Below are positions 24,821-33,431 of a stretch of DNA of 51,950 bases, one piece after another (the stretch's first letter is position 1; each line of letters starts with the position of its first letter). Below the pieces are notes generated by a model. That model made no database searches and was not told where the DNA came from. It saw nothing but the letters and a program-made list of their open reading frames with translations. Location: the NCBI RefSeq assembly GCF_000729995.1, contig NZ_JNFG01000045.1, positions 1 through 51,950 of the forward strand, written 5' to 3'. Source of the stretch: Caballeronia sordidicola. Its GTDB lineage: Bacteria > Pseudomonadota > Gammaproteobacteria > Burkholderiales > Burkholderiaceae. Both the position numbers and the translations under genes were made by a program.

Positions 24821-25852
24821 ATGAGTACCCCGATCCAGCACGATTTCCGTTCCGATACCGTCACGCGACCCAGCCCGGCCATGCGCGCCGCGATGGCATC
24901 GGCGGAAGTCGGTGACGACGTTTTCCGCGACGATCCCACTGTCACACAACTGGAAGCCGTGATGGCCGAACGCTTTGGCAAGGAAGCGGCGGTGTTCCTG
25001 ACCTCGGGTACGCAATCGAATCTGGTCGCGCTGATGGCGCATTGCGAGCGTGGCGACGAGTACATCGTCGGGCAGCAGGCGCATTGCTATCGCTGGGAAG
25101 CGGGCGGCGCGGCCGTTCTGGGCAGCATCCAGCCGCAGCCGCTGAACAATCAGGCGGACGGTTCGCTGCTGCTGGCCGAGATCGAGGACTCGATCAAGCC
25201 CGATGATTCGCATTACGCGCGCACCCGGCTGCTGGCGCTGGAGAACACGATCGGCGGGAAGGTTTTGTCGCAGGAGTACATGGAAGCGGCGACGGCGCTG
25301 GCGCGTCGGCACGGCCTCGCGACGCATCTGGACGGGGCGCGTATTTTTAACGCCGCGACGGCGCTCAATACCCCCGTCGCCACGCTGACGCGCTCCTTCG
25401 ATACGGTGTCCGTGTGTTTATCGAAGGGATTGGGTGCGCCGGTGGGTTCAGTGCTGGTCGGTAGCGCGCCGTTAATCGCGAAGGCGCGGCGCACGCGCAA
25501 GATGGTTGGCGGCGGTTTGCGGCAAGTCGGCATTCTCGCCGCGGCCGGGCTTTACGCGCTGGAGCACAACGTGACGCGTCTCGCCGACGACCACGCCAAC
25601 GCGACAACCCTGGCTAAAGGCCTGGCAGCCTACGAGCAGTTGAAGGTCACGATGCCGCACACGAACATCGTGTTCGTGGAAGTGGACGGCGCGATCGCTG
25701 CTGACTTCAAGACCCATCTGGCGGCGCGCGGAATTGGTATCACGTCTGCCTATAGCGCGACGAAACAGCGCTGGGTCACGCATCTGGACGTGGACAGCGC
25801 GGCGGTGGAAGACGCACTGGCGGCGGTCCGGGCGTTTTTCTCCGAACGGTAA
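24821..25852 (+). CDS. ltaE: Low-specificity L-threonine aldolase
   Basis: A 343-residue fold-type I PLP enzyme that splits L-threonine or L-allo-threonine to glycine and acetaldehyde. It shows the opening HDFRSDTVTRPSPAMRAAMA, the GDDVFRDDPTV motif, the cofactor-region TSGTQSNLVAL, the Asp that contacts the pyridine nitrogen in ATHLDGARIFNA and the Schiff-base Lys202 in VCLSKGLGAPVGS. Length is normal for the family. The ATG at 24821 has AGGAG five bases upstream; an upstream ATG at 24773 in the same frame is not used. The gene is monocistronic between the AT-rich island and a convergent LysR gene. It acts in cytosolic glycine/threonine metabolism. Confidence 0.92.
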   Translation: MSTPIQHDFRSDTVTRPSPAMRAAMASAEVGDDVFRDDPTVTQLEAVMAERFGKEAAVFLTSGTQSNLVALMAHCERGDEYIVGQQAHCYRWEAGGAAVLGSIQPQPLNNQADGSLLLAEIEDSIKPDDSHYARTRLLALENTIGGKVLSQEYMEAATALARRHGLATHLDGARIFNAATALNTPVATLTRSFDTVSVCLSKGLGAPVGSVLVGSAPLIAKARRTRKMVGGGLRQVGILAAAGLYALEHNVTRLADDHANATTLAKGLAAYEQLKVTMPHTNIVFVEVDGAIAADFKTHLAARGIGITSAYSATKQRWVTHLDVDSAAVEDALAAVRAFFSER

Positions 25853-25867
25853 TTGCCCCGCGCGCGT

Positions 25868-26758
25868 TCAATCCTCCCTGATGAAATCGATGAACGCGCG
25901 CAACGGCGCAGGCATGTGCGTGCGGCTCTGGTAGTAGAGAAACGGCCCGGAAAAACTCTCCCACCATTCGTGCAGCACGGGCACGAGTGCGCCGCTTTGT
26001 AGCGCGGGCCGCAAGAACTCCTCGAACGTATAAATCATCCCCAGGCCCGCTGTCGCGGCGCCGACTTCAAGCTCAATCACCGACGCCACCAGCGGCCCGT
26101 TCGGCGTAAATCGCACTTGTTCGCCATCGCGCTCGAAGCGCCACGCCGCCAGCACGCCGCTTGCGAACCGATGCCCAATGCACGCGTGTTCCAGCAAATC
26201 GCGCGGATGTTCAGGCCAGCCGTGCGCATCAAAATAAGCTGGCGCGCCCGCTGCCACGAAATGCTGTGTGCGCGGGCCGATGGGCACGGCGATCATGTCG
26301 CGTTCCAGCCGTTCGTCGTAGCGGATGCCGGCATCGAAACCTGCTGCCAGCACGTCGATAAACGTATCGTTCGATACCACCTCCAGCGTGATCCCCGGAT
26401 GCACGGCGAGAAAGCGCGCGACGATCGGCGGCAACACATGCATGGCCACGATAGTCGGCACGTTCAGCCGCAAGGTGCCGGTCGGGCTGTCGCGAAAACT
26501 GTTGATCGCATCGAGCGCGCCGGCAATCTCGCCGAGCGCTGGCGCGAGCCGTTCCAGCAGGCGCTGGCCGGCTTCCGTGACCGTAACGCTGCGGGTGGTG
26601 CGATTTAGGAGACGCACGCCGAGCCGCGCTTCAAGCCGGCGAATCGCCTCGCTCAAAGCGGAGGCCGAGACCCCGCGCAAACGCGCCGCGGCCCTGAAAC
26701 TGCGCACTTTGGTGATGGCCACGAAGGCGCTGAGATCGGAGAGATCGGGATCGTTCAT
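25868..26758 (-). CDS. LysR-family transcriptional regulator
   Basis: A 296-residue regulator. The N-terminal winged helix-turn-helix reads LSAFVAITKVRSFRAAARLR, then GVSASALSEAIRRLEARLGV and RLLNRTTRSVTVTEAG. The remaining part is the type-2 periplasmic-binding-like effector domain with TGTLRLNVP at its beginning. It belongs to the large group of LysR regulators that sit divergent from a reductase gene, as here with an aldo/keto reductase starting 116 bp away. The ATG at 26758 is chosen because MNDPDLSDL precedes the helix-turn-helix at the normal distance. A perfect 14-bp palindrome lies in the shared control region. The inducer is unknown. Confidence 0.9.
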   Translation of the reverse strand: MNDPDLSDLSAFVAITKVRSFRAAARLRGVSASALSEAIRRLEARLGVRLLNRTTRSVTVTEAGQRLLERLAPALGEIAGALDAINSFRDSPTGTLRLNVPTIVAMHVLPPIVARFLAVHPGITLEVVSNDTFIDVLAAGFDAGIRYDERLERDMIAVPIGPRTQHFVAAGAPAYFDAHGWPEHPRDLLEHACIGHRFASGVLAAWRFERDGEQVRFTPNGPLVASVIELEVGAATAGLGMIYTFEEFLRPALQSGALVPVLHEWWESFSGPFLYYQSRTHMPAPLRAFIDFIRED

Positions 26759-26797
26759 TGTGCGTTTTTTCGTACAGCCCGTGCTGTGAAGGCCGGA

Positions 26798-26811
26798 TTG
26801 TCGCACGACAA
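26798..26811. promoter_or_regulatory. Palindrome between lysR and aldo/keto reductase
   Basis: TTGTCG-CA-CGACAA is a perfect 14-bp inverted repeat located midway between the divergent starts (40 bp from the LysR ATG, 63 bp from the reductase ATG). Spacing and position fit a LysR-type binding site. Binding is inferred. Confidence 0.55.
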
Positions 26812-26874
26812 AACGCCTCGCATACTCTCTCCAACGCTCGCAATCACGCGACGCCAGACCTCAAGGGACTTGAC

Positions 26875-27879
26875 ATGAACCATCGGCAACTCGGCGCGAC
26901 CGGACCACGCGTATCAGCATTGGGACTTGGCTGCATGGGCATGTCCGGCATGTACGGACCAGCCGACCGGAGCGAAAGCATTGCCACGATTCACGCCGCG
27001 CTCGACGCCGGCATCAACCTGCTAGATACCGGCGATTTCTACGGCAGCGGCCACAACGAAGCGTTGATCGGCGAAGCACTGAAGGGCACGAAACGCGACG
27101 CCGCCGTCATCAGCGTGAAATTCGGCGCACTGCGAGATCCGGCCGGCGGCTGGGTCGGTTATGACGCACGGCCGGCGGCTGTAAAGAACTTCCTGACCTA
27201 TTCGATACAGCGCCTCGGGGTGGATTACATCGATATCTATCGACCCGCGCGGCTTGATCCGAATGTGCCGATTGAAGACACCGTGGGCGCGATTGCGGAC
27301 ATGGTGAAAGCAGGTTATGTGCGTCACGTCGGGCTCTCCGAGGTCGGCGCCGAGACGATCCGGCGCGCGGCTGCAGTACACGCAATCGCCGATCTGCAGA
27401 TCGAGTACTCGCTGATTTCACGGGGTATTGAAGGCGATATTCTCTCGACGTGCCGCGAACTCGGCATCGGCGTGACGGCTTACGGCGTGTTGTCGCGCGG
27501 GCTGATCAGCGGTCATTGGCAGGCGGCGCAAAATCTGGCCGGCAACGATTTTCGCGCCTACAGCCCGCGTTTTCAGGGCGAAAACGCTGAGCGGAACCTG
27601 CAGTTGGTCGAAGCGTTGCGGCGGATCGCGGAAGCCAAGGGCGTGTCGGTGGCGCAGATCGCGATTGCATGGGTCGCAGCGCAGGGCGAGGATATCGTGC
27701 CGCTGGTTGGCGCGCGGCGGCGGGACCGGTTGACGGAAGCGCTGGGGGCGCTGGATGTCGTGCTGACGCCGGATGATCTCAGCGCGATCGAATATGCCGT
27801 GCCGAAGGGCGCCGCAGCCGGTGACCGGTACGCTGCCGCGCAAATGGCCCATCTCGACAGCGAAGTCCGTCAAGGATAA
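26875..27879 (+). CDS. Aldo/keto reductase
   Basis: A 334-residue NADPH-dependent TIM-barrel reductase. It begins MNHRQLGATGPRVSALGLGC and has the Asp/Tyr motif LLDTGDFYGSGHNE and the Lys in VISVKFGAL. The usual catalytic His position in the strand-4 motif is replaced: the sequence reads YIDIYRPARLDPNVPIEDT where many relatives have QHRxDP. This variant is, to my knowledge, frequent in this subgroup. The C-terminal cofactor region IVPLVGARRRDRL is intact. The ATG at 26875 has AGGGA seven bases upstream. It is divergent from a LysR gene that probably controls it. The substrate is unknown; small aldehydes or quinones are typical. Confidence 0.9.
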   Translation: MNHRQLGATGPRVSALGLGCMGMSGMYGPADRSESIATIHAALDAGINLLDTGDFYGSGHNEALIGEALKGTKRDAAVISVKFGALRDPAGGWVGYDARPAAVKNFLTYSIQRLGVDYIDIYRPARLDPNVPIEDTVGAIADMVKAGYVRHVGLSEVGAETIRRAAAVHAIADLQIEYSLISRGIEGDILSTCRELGIGVTAYGVLSRGLISGHWQAAQNLAGNDFRAYSPRFQGENAERNLQLVEALRRIAEAKGVSVAQIAIAWVAAQGEDIVPLVGARRRDRLTEALGALDVVLTPDDLSAIEYAVPKGAAAGDRYAAAQMAHLDSEVRQG

Positions 27880-28016
27880 CTGTCTAGGTCTTCAAGTTCG
27901 AAGCCGTTGGCGCGATCCGATTGCAAGTTGGCGCGATCGGATTAGTGTCGCGGAGAGCGTGCTTCTAGAATCCGGTGAACGCAGCAATTTTCGTTCACTG
28001 TTAAAGGAAGCACCTC

Positions 28017-28901
28017 ATGTCTTCAGTCTGGTTTATTACGGGCAGTTCCCGCGGCATCGGCTATGAATTGGCGAAGGCCGTCCTGGCTGCAGGTCATCGC
28101 CTGGTTGCGACTGCGCGCCGTCCCGAGGATCTGGCCGCGCTCGTCGCGCAGTACGGCGAGCGCGTGCGCGCTGTCGCACTCGATGTGACCGATCCGGCTT
28201 CGGCGCGGGCCGGCGTGCAGCAGGCCGTTGAGGCGTTCGGCCGTCTGGATGTGGTCGTCAACAATGCGGGTTACGGCAACATCGCGTCGATCGAGGAAGG
28301 CGACGACGCCGATTTCCGCGCGCAGATGGAAACCAATTTCTACGGCGTCGTCAACGTGACGCGCGCCGCGTTGCCGGTCCTGCGCACGCAGCGCAGCGGC
28401 CACATCATCCAGATTTCATCGATAGGCGGACGCGTCGGCTCGCCCGGCCTCGCCGCGTATCAATCGGCGAAATGGGCCGTGGAGGGGTTCTCCGAGGTGT
28501 TGTCGAAGGAAGTCGCGCCGCTCGGGATCAAGGTGACGATTGTCGAGCCGGGCGGCTTTCGCACGGATTGGGCCGGGTCGTCGATGACCATCCACACGCC
28601 CGGCCCGGACTATGCCGCGAGCATTGCGCCCTTGCTCGAATATCGCGCGTCGCATCGGCCAGTCGGTGATCCCGCGAAAGCCGCGCAAGCGATCCTCGGC
28701 ATAGCGGGACTGGACGAACCGCCGCTGCGATTGCTGCTCGGCAGCGACGCAGTGCATATTGCGGGACAAGTGCATGAAGCGCGCGGCGCGATGGATGCCA
28801 AGTGGCGTCACGTAAGCCTGTCGACCGATGCCGGCGATGCCACCGAATGGCGCGGGCTGGTCGATAAACTCGAGATCGTGAAGCAGCCGGCAAGGGACTA
28901 A
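28017..28901 (+). CDS. Short-chain dehydrogenase/reductase, classical type
   Basis: A 294-residue SDR. The cofactor motif TGSSRGIG (residues 8-15), Arg after beta2 (ATARRPEDL, suggesting NADP(H)), the NNAGYG motif, Ser in IIQISSIGGRVG and YQSAKWAVEG with the catalytic Tyr and Lys are all present. The C-terminal extension of about 60 residues is typical for the subgroup annotated as oxidoreductase or SDR-family NAD(P)-dependent protein. An AAGGA precedes the ATG. The gene is followed after six bases by an AraC regulator, so the two form an operon. The substrate is not known. Confidence 0.9.
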   Translation: MSSVWFITGSSRGIGYELAKAVLAAGHRLVATARRPEDLAALVAQYGERVRAVALDVTDPASARAGVQQAVEAFGRLDVVVNNAGYGNIASIEEGDDADFRAQMETNFYGVVNVTRAALPVLRTQRSGHIIQISSIGGRVGSPGLAAYQSAKWAVEGFSEVLSKEVAPLGIKVTIVEPGGFRTDWAGSSMTIHTPGPDYAASIAPLLEYRASHRPVGDPAKAAQAILGIAGLDEPPLRLLLGSDAVHIAGQVHEARGAMDAKWRHVSLSTDAGDATEWRGLVDKLEIVKQPARD

Positions 28902-28907
28902 AAGCGT

Positions 28908-29948
28908 ATGAAAACCGATGGCGTTCCGGTCAGTCCGGCGTTGTTCGCACGGCTCAAGACGCTGGGCGTGGACGTGCCGCGCACGTTCCGGGCCGCTGGC
29001 TTGCCTTTACCGGCGACGGCGAACGCCGAGCCGGGCCGGATGCGGCTCACGACGCAGAAATACTTCGCGCTGTGGGAGGCTATCGCGCAGGTGAGCGGGG
29101 ATCCGGCCATCGGCTTGCGCATTGGTGCTGAAACCTCGCACGGGCAGCTTGACGCCATGTCGCTTGCGGCGCTCCATTCCGCCAATTTCGGCGAGGCGCT
29201 GGCGAAGCTCGGGCGTTACAAGCGGTTGAGTTGTCCGGAGGAGGTGGTGGTCACCGTGCAGCGTGACGAAGCGGCTGTGACGTTCCGCTGGTTACTTGCC
29301 GACGGTTTTGTCCCCGAGTTGCTGGCGGACGCGATGTTCGCGTCTGCGCTGGCCATGGCGCGGCGTGGATCGGGTACTGCGATCAAACCGCGTCGCGTGG
29401 AGCTGACACGGCGGCCGGCCAACCGGACGATGTTCGCGCGCCACTACGGCTGCGAGATCGTGTTCGATGCCCCGAACGATGTGCTCGTATTCGATGCAGC
29501 AACGCTCGCGCTGCCTTTCGTGACGCATAACGTCGATTTGCTTGCTGCTGTGCTACCGCAACTCGATGCAGGTCTGGCCGCGCTTGCCCGCGAGCAAACG
29601 TTCTCAGATCACGTCGATGCCGTTCTCGCACGGAGCATGCGCGGCCAGCGGCCGAGCGTTGAAGCGCTGGCGCGTGAGTTGGGGATTAGCACACGCACGC
29701 TGCAGCGCAAGCTTGCACTCGATGGAACAAGTTATCAGCAGCAGCTCGACCGCGTGCGCAATCGGATAGCGCGCCGCTTGTTGGGTAGCACCGATCTGGC
29801 GGCTGGCGAGATCGCGTGGTTCTTAGGCTTTGAAGAGGTCAACTCGTTTTCCCGGGCGTTCAACCAGTGGGAAGGGATGACGCCTCAGCGATGGAGAGGG
29901 AACGAGGGGGTTAGTCGCGACCGGTCGTTTGCGGAACCTGTTGTTTGA
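28908..29948 (+). CDS. AraC-family transcriptional regulator
   Basis: A 346-residue regulator with an N-terminal arabinose-binding-type sensor domain (about 20-210, containing LWEAIAQVSGDPAIGLRIGA in the usual place) and a C-terminal double helix-turn-helix (about 245-335). The first helix-turn-helix reads PSVEALARELGISTRTLQRK and the second ends EIAWFLGFEEVNSFSRAF followed by the conserved W-x-G-x-x-P (WEGMTPQRWR). It probably controls the co-transcribed SDR gene six bases upstream. Its closest described type is the OruR/ArgR-like AraC group with a large N-terminal domain. The effector is unknown. A small palindromic stretch after its end (CGGGACGAAGCTTCATCCCG, 30010-30029) may end transcription. 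Confidence 0.88.
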   Translation: MKTDGVPVSPALFARLKTLGVDVPRTFRAAGLPLPATANAEPGRMRLTTQKYFALWEAIAQVSGDPAIGLRIGAETSHGQLDAMSLAALHSANFGEALAKLGRYKRLSCPEEVVVTVQRDEAAVTFRWLLADGFVPELLADAMFASALAMARRGSGTAIKPRRVELTRRPANRTMFARHYGCEIVFDAPNDVLVFDAATLALPFVTHNVDLLAAVLPQLDAGLAALAREQTFSDHVDAVLARSMRGQRPSVEALARELGISTRTLQRKLALDGTSYQQQLDRVRNRIARRLLGSTDLAAGEIAWFLGFEEVNSFSRAFNQWEGMTPQRWRGNEGVSRDRSFAEPVV

Positions 29949-30043
29949 TTCGGAATGCTGATCAGATGATGCTGGTGTTCCCTGAGCCGCCGCTAATATT
30001 AAATTCCCCGCGGGACGAAGCTTCATCCCGGTGCGCGGTTACG

Positions 30044-30811
30044 TCAGCGCTCAATCATGGCGCGAACAATGTCGCAGAATGCCTCTGGCTGCTCAAGCAT
30101 CATCATGTGGCCGGTATCGGGCTGGATCTCGTAGCTTAGCGACGCACTCTTGACCCAATCCGGTACATCCCACCCCGACGCCGATCTTTCTCCTGCAAGC
30201 AAGTGGATCGGCGTTCCATTGTCAACGACCGTGCGAGCGTGCTCAAGGAACTCCGGCGAGCCCGTTTCTTTCACCACCGCGCGAGACATCGCGGCGATGG
30301 TTGAACGAGGCTGGTTGCGCAGGATATCGTTGGCCCAGACGATTCGCTGCGGGCTGAGCGTCACACCGCTGTTTTGAAGCCACGCGGCGGGATCGTCGAG
30401 CATCCGTTGATGTTCGGCGCACCACGCTTCGTCACTGAGCGCGGCGATTTTCCGGCACCAGAAGGCGTCGCTAAGCGTGAAGTTGCCTTCGACGCTGATG
30501 AGCCCGCGCACCATGCTCGGCGCTTTTGCTGCGACCAGCATCGCAACCGCTCCGCCGACACTGTGGCCCAGCAACCAGCATGGTTCTCCGACTTGCTCTT
30601 CCACGTACCGGATAACCGATGCTGCCTGATTGTCGAGCGTAATCGCGCCAGCGTCGGTGTCTGCAAGTGAGCCGTATCCGATCAGGTCGGGCGTATGGAC
30701 GCTTACACCAGGCATCCGTACGTCGGGTGAAAAATAGGCGATAGATCCCATCAAGCCGTGGATCATGACGAGCGGTGTTGCTTTGTCCATCTTCTTCAGT
30801 TCCTCAAGCAT
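30044..30811 (-). CDS. Alpha/beta hydrolase
   Basis: A 255-residue alpha/beta-hydrolase fold protein. The oxyanion-hole region reads LVMIHGLMGS, the nucleophile elbow is LLGHSVGGAVAML with the catalytic Ser, and the C-terminal catalytic His lies in IQPDTGHMMMLEQPEAF. An acidic residue after strand 6 (LLAGERSASGWDV) is the third member candidate. There is no signal peptide, so it is cytosolic. It could be an esterase, thioesterase or C-C hydrolase; nothing in the context decides. The start is uncertain: ATG at 30811, ATG at 30790 and a GTG at 30841 are all in frame, and none has a strong ribosome binding site. It is divergent from a PLP-enzyme gene. Confidence 0.85.
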   Translation of the reverse strand: MLEELKKMDKATPLVMIHGLMGSIAYFSPDVRMPGVSVHTPDLIGYGSLADTDAGAITLDNQAASVIRYVEEQVGEPCWLLGHSVGGAVAMLVAAKAPSMVRGLISVEGNFTLSDAFWCRKIAALSDEAWCAEHQRMLDDPAAWLQNSGVTLSPQRIVWANDILRNQPRSTIAAMSRAVVKETGSPEFLEHARTVVDNGTPIHLLAGERSASGWDVPDWVKSASLSYEIQPDTGHMMMLEQPEAFCDIVRAMIER

Positions 30812-30841
30812 CTCTAGTGATACGAATTGAGCAGCAGGCAC

Positions 30842-31161
30842 GACAAATACGAGTCAGATTTGTATGTTGATGCAGGCATCTGGGTGGACGAATACTAGCG
30901 CGACTCGCAACCTGCCAGCTACGCAATCGGCCCTTTAGCGGGGCGCGGAAAATCAGGCGAAACCATCGCAAACATCGCAAGGCCTGGCCGGATGTCGCGG
31001 CGGCAGGCGAACTCACGCGCTCGTGTGGGCCCCAACCGGCCACACTCTACGACGCACAACGATAAAATCTCCAGCCTGCAATAAACTATGACACTTGAAG
31101 CCAGCCGCGGCCGACATGGCGGTGGCCTGGTTCCGCAATTCCCGTTTGAAAAGGACCGATC
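30842..31161. other. Control region between hydrolase and PLP-enzyme genes
   Basis: About 320-350 bp between divergent genes. It must contain both promoters, but no convincing -35/-10 pair, operator or RNA gene could be fixed by eye. Confidence 0.3.
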
Positions 31162-32070
31162 TTGCTTCACATCGAAACCCCGTTGATCCTGCATCCCGGC
31201 CTGTCCACGTCCGCACGCCGCATCTGGCTCAAGCTCGAAAATCTCCAGCCCAGCGGCTCATTCAAAATGCGCGGGATGGGCTTGCTATGTTCGCGCGCGA
31301 AAGCGGCTGGCAAGCTCCGCGTGGTTTGCCCGTCGGGCGGCAACGCCGGTTTTGCAACCGCATTTGTAGCGCGCTTGCTTGGCATGCAGGCTGACATCGT
31401 GGTCCCTTCCACGACCCCCGAAAGCACCCGCAAGCGGATCGCCGCGCTCGGCGCGACGGTGATCGTCCATGGCGATGTCTGGGACGAAGCGAACGAGCAT
31501 GCGCTGGCGCTCTCAGCATCCGATGAAGTCGAGTACGTGCCGGCGTTCGATCACCCCGTCTTATGGGAAGGCCATAGCACGATGATCGACGAAATTATCA
31601 CTGTCCTGCCGCAAGTGGATGCCGTCGTGGCCAGCGTGGGCGGGGGCGGTTTGCTCGCGGGTATCCTGACGGGTTTGTTGCGCCATGGCCGCACGGATTG
31701 CCGCGTGATCGCGTGCGAGACGACGGGCGCGGCGTCATTTCGCGCGGCGCTCGATGCCGGGCATCCGGTGAAACTGGATCGCATCGACAGCATCGCAAAA
31801 TCGCTTGCCGCGCTTCAGGTGGCGAGCTGGCCGGTCGACGCCATCAAGCAGTTCCCGCACGAGTCGGTGGTCTTGTCCGATGCCGATGCAATCATGGGCG
31901 TGACGCGTTTCGCCGATGACCATCGGCAGCTCGTGGAACCGGCTTGCGGAGTATCGCTTGCTGTCGGGTACCTTGATCATCCGGCGATTGCCGGAGCGCA
32001 CGACGTGGTGATCGTGGTGTGCGGCGGAGTCAGTGTCGATGCGCGGATGGTGGCGGACTGGGCGAGCTGA
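31162..32070 (+). CDS. Serine/threonine dehydratase-like PLP enzyme
   Basis: A 302-residue fold-type II PLP enzyme. The Schiff-base Lys35 is in PSGSFKMRGMG. The phosphate loop is SGGNAGFATAF where many relatives have SxGNHA. The glycine-rich cofactor motif is ASVGGGGLLAG, and the C-terminal cofactor contact is IVVCGGVSVDA. This layout matches the L-serine dehydratase (SDH) group that makes pyruvate and ammonia from serine. Threonine may also be used. The start is a TTG at 31162 with AAGGA seven bases upstream; no ATG is available nearby in frame. The gene stands alone. Confidence 0.88.
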   Translation: MLHIETPLILHPGLSTSARRIWLKLENLQPSGSFKMRGMGLLCSRAKAAGKLRVVCPSGGNAGFATAFVARLLGMQADIVVPSTTPESTRKRIAALGATVIVHGDVWDEANEHALALSASDEVEYVPAFDHPVLWEGHSTMIDEIITVLPQVDAVVASVGGGGLLAGILTGLLRHGRTDCRVIACETTGAASFRAALDAGHPVKLDRIDSIAKSLAALQVASWPVDAIKQFPHESVVLSDADAIMGVTRFADDHRQLVEPACGVSLAVGYLDHPAIAGAHDVVIVVCGGVSVDARMVADWAS

Positions 32071-32127
32071 CTCGTTCATGCAGGGGACGCGTCACGTTGC
32101 AAAAACACAAACACGCCAACGCAACTC

Positions 32128-33192
32128 TCACCGGTCGTATGCGTGTTTGCTCGCCTGATCGTCCTCGTCCATCACGTCTCCGAAGCCGGTCGGTACGACG
32201 ACCAGCGGATGGGTACCCGCCGCATCATGGTTATCGGCAAGTGCAAAGGCCTCCGAAATAATTTTATCTACGTCCTGCCGCATCATCGTCACCTCAAACG
32301 GTAGATGCGCAGCGAACGGGTCCCAGTCGAAGCACCCGACAACCGTCGATTGCAACGCGTCCCGGGACAATTGCGACGTGAACTGCACCAGCCCTTCGAA
32401 TGCAGTAATCGAATTGATGAACAAACCAGCGGGCAGCCTGCCAAGGCTCTCGTAGCTATGAGCAAGCGCTTGCCGCGCAGCGGAAGCGTTGTATCCGCAG
32501 CAATCCACCGCATCGGCTGCCGGGCTGATTCCGCCGGCCTCGAATGCGTCGCGGAAGCCGAGAATGCGCTCTTCCGTTGCGTACTCGCCGGCCACCCCAC
32601 CGAGGAAGGCTAATTCTTCAGGGGCACCACCCCGCGCCTTCATTTTATCGATCAACACTTCAGTCAGCGCGCGCGCGCCGCCGCGGTTGTCCGAGACGAC
32701 CGACGGCGCGCCGGAGCCGGGCAAGTCGACATTGATGCACGTCACGCCTGCCGCCGCACACAATGAGTTGAGAGGCGTGGGGTTGCGCACGCCGGCAATG
32801 AAGAGCACTTCGACCCGTTGCGACAGCAGTGTCTCCGTGACGCTTGTCTCGACCGCCGGATCCCGCTGCGTACTGACGACGATAGGGCACAGACCCCGGC
32901 TTCTCGCCTGTTCTTCGAAGGTCTCCGCAAGCCCTGCAAAAAAACGATTGCGATAGTGCGGAAGAATCATCCCGGCTAGCCCGGAACGCGAGAGCCTCAG
33001 CCCTCTGGCACGCATGTTGACGTTGTACCCGAGCTGCTGCGCGCTCTCCAGAATGCGGTTGGCAGTTTCCTCCTTGATGCGATAACGCATCCAACTGCCG
33101 TTTAGCACCATGCTCACCGCCGTGACCGACGTGCCGGTCGCCTCGGAAATATCGTAGATCGTGGACTTGCGTCCCTTGCTACTGCGGACCAT
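32128..33192 (-). CDS. LacI-family transcriptional regulator of the sugar operon
   Basis: A 354-residue LacI/GalR regulator. The helix-turn-helix reads TIYDISEATGTSVTAVSMVL and is followed by the hinge helix region MRARGLRLSRSGLAG. The rest is a periplasmic-binding-type sugar-sensing domain with the usual start of strand 1 (GMILPHYRNRFFAGLAETFE). The ATG at 33192 is chosen because GGGGA lies about eight bases upstream; a TTG at 33210 would extend it by six residues. It is divergent from the ABC-transporter operon. Three palindromes of the same type in the 239-bp gap are its probable operators. The inducer should be the transported sugar or its phosphate, which is an inference. Confidence 0.92.
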   Translation of the reverse strand: MVRSSKGRKSTIYDISEATGTSVTAVSMVLNGSWMRYRIKEETANRILESAQQLGYNVNMRARGLRLSRSGLAGMILPHYRNRFFAGLAETFEEQARSRGLCPIVVSTQRDPAVETSVTETLLSQRVEVLFIAGVRNPTPLNSLCAAAGVTCINVDLPGSGAPSVVSDNRGGARALTEVLIDKMKARGGAPEELAFLGGVAGEYATEERILGFRDAFEAGGISPAADAVDCCGYNASAARQALAHSYESLGRLPAGLFINSITAFEGLVQFTSQLSRDALQSTVVGCFDWDPFAAHLPFEVTMMRQDVDKIISEAFALADNHDAAGTHPLVVVPTGFGDVMDEDDQASKHAYDR

Positions 33193-33286
33193 CTGAGTTT
33201 CCCCATTCAATTGCGTTGCATCGTCACCCGGAGGCTGACCTGCTTCGGCCGGAAACCATACTAGGGTATTCGAGAGTTGACCATCA

Positions 33287-33304
33287 TGCTAAATGGATTC
33301 AGCA
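33287..33304. promoter_or_regulatory. LacI-type operator O1
   Basis: TGCTAAAT-GG-ATTCAGCA, an 18-bp near-palindrome (one mismatched step). It is the regulator-proximal copy of a motif found three times between lacI and the binding-protein gene. Confidence 0.75.
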
Positions 33305-33318
33305 TCGGTCCCGTCATT

Positions 33319-33336
33319 AGCTGAATGGATTTAGCA
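33319..33336. promoter_or_regulatory. LacI-type operator O2
   Basis: AGCTGAAT-GG-ATTTAGCA. Its reverse complement TGCTAAATCCATTCAGCT matches O1 at all but three positions. The centre-to-centre distance to O1 is 32 bp, about three helical turns. Confidence 0.75.
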
Positions 33337-33339
33337 AAC

Positions 33340-33355
33340 TGCTAAAAATTTAGCG
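33340..33355. promoter_or_regulatory. LacI-type operator O3
   Basis: TGCTAAA-AA-TTTAGCG contains the perfect palindrome GCTAAA-AA-TTTAGC. It is two bases shorter than O1 and O2. The gap between O2 and O3 itself reads TTTAGCA-AAC-TGCTAAA, also a perfect inverted repeat, so half-sites may be used in more than one pairing. Confidence 0.7.
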
Positions 33356-33431
33356 ACCCGGCAAATTGTCCACAATCAAACCAACGGACTTCGCCTGAGC
33401 GAGCGCTCACGGCGGTCCACGCGGAGGAGAC

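Noticed and set aside
24585..24824. A 79-codon plus-strand frame running from the AT-rich island into the threonine aldolase leader
   Set aside because: Its second half overlaps the aldolase ribosome binding site, it shows no family features and its composition changes abruptly midway.
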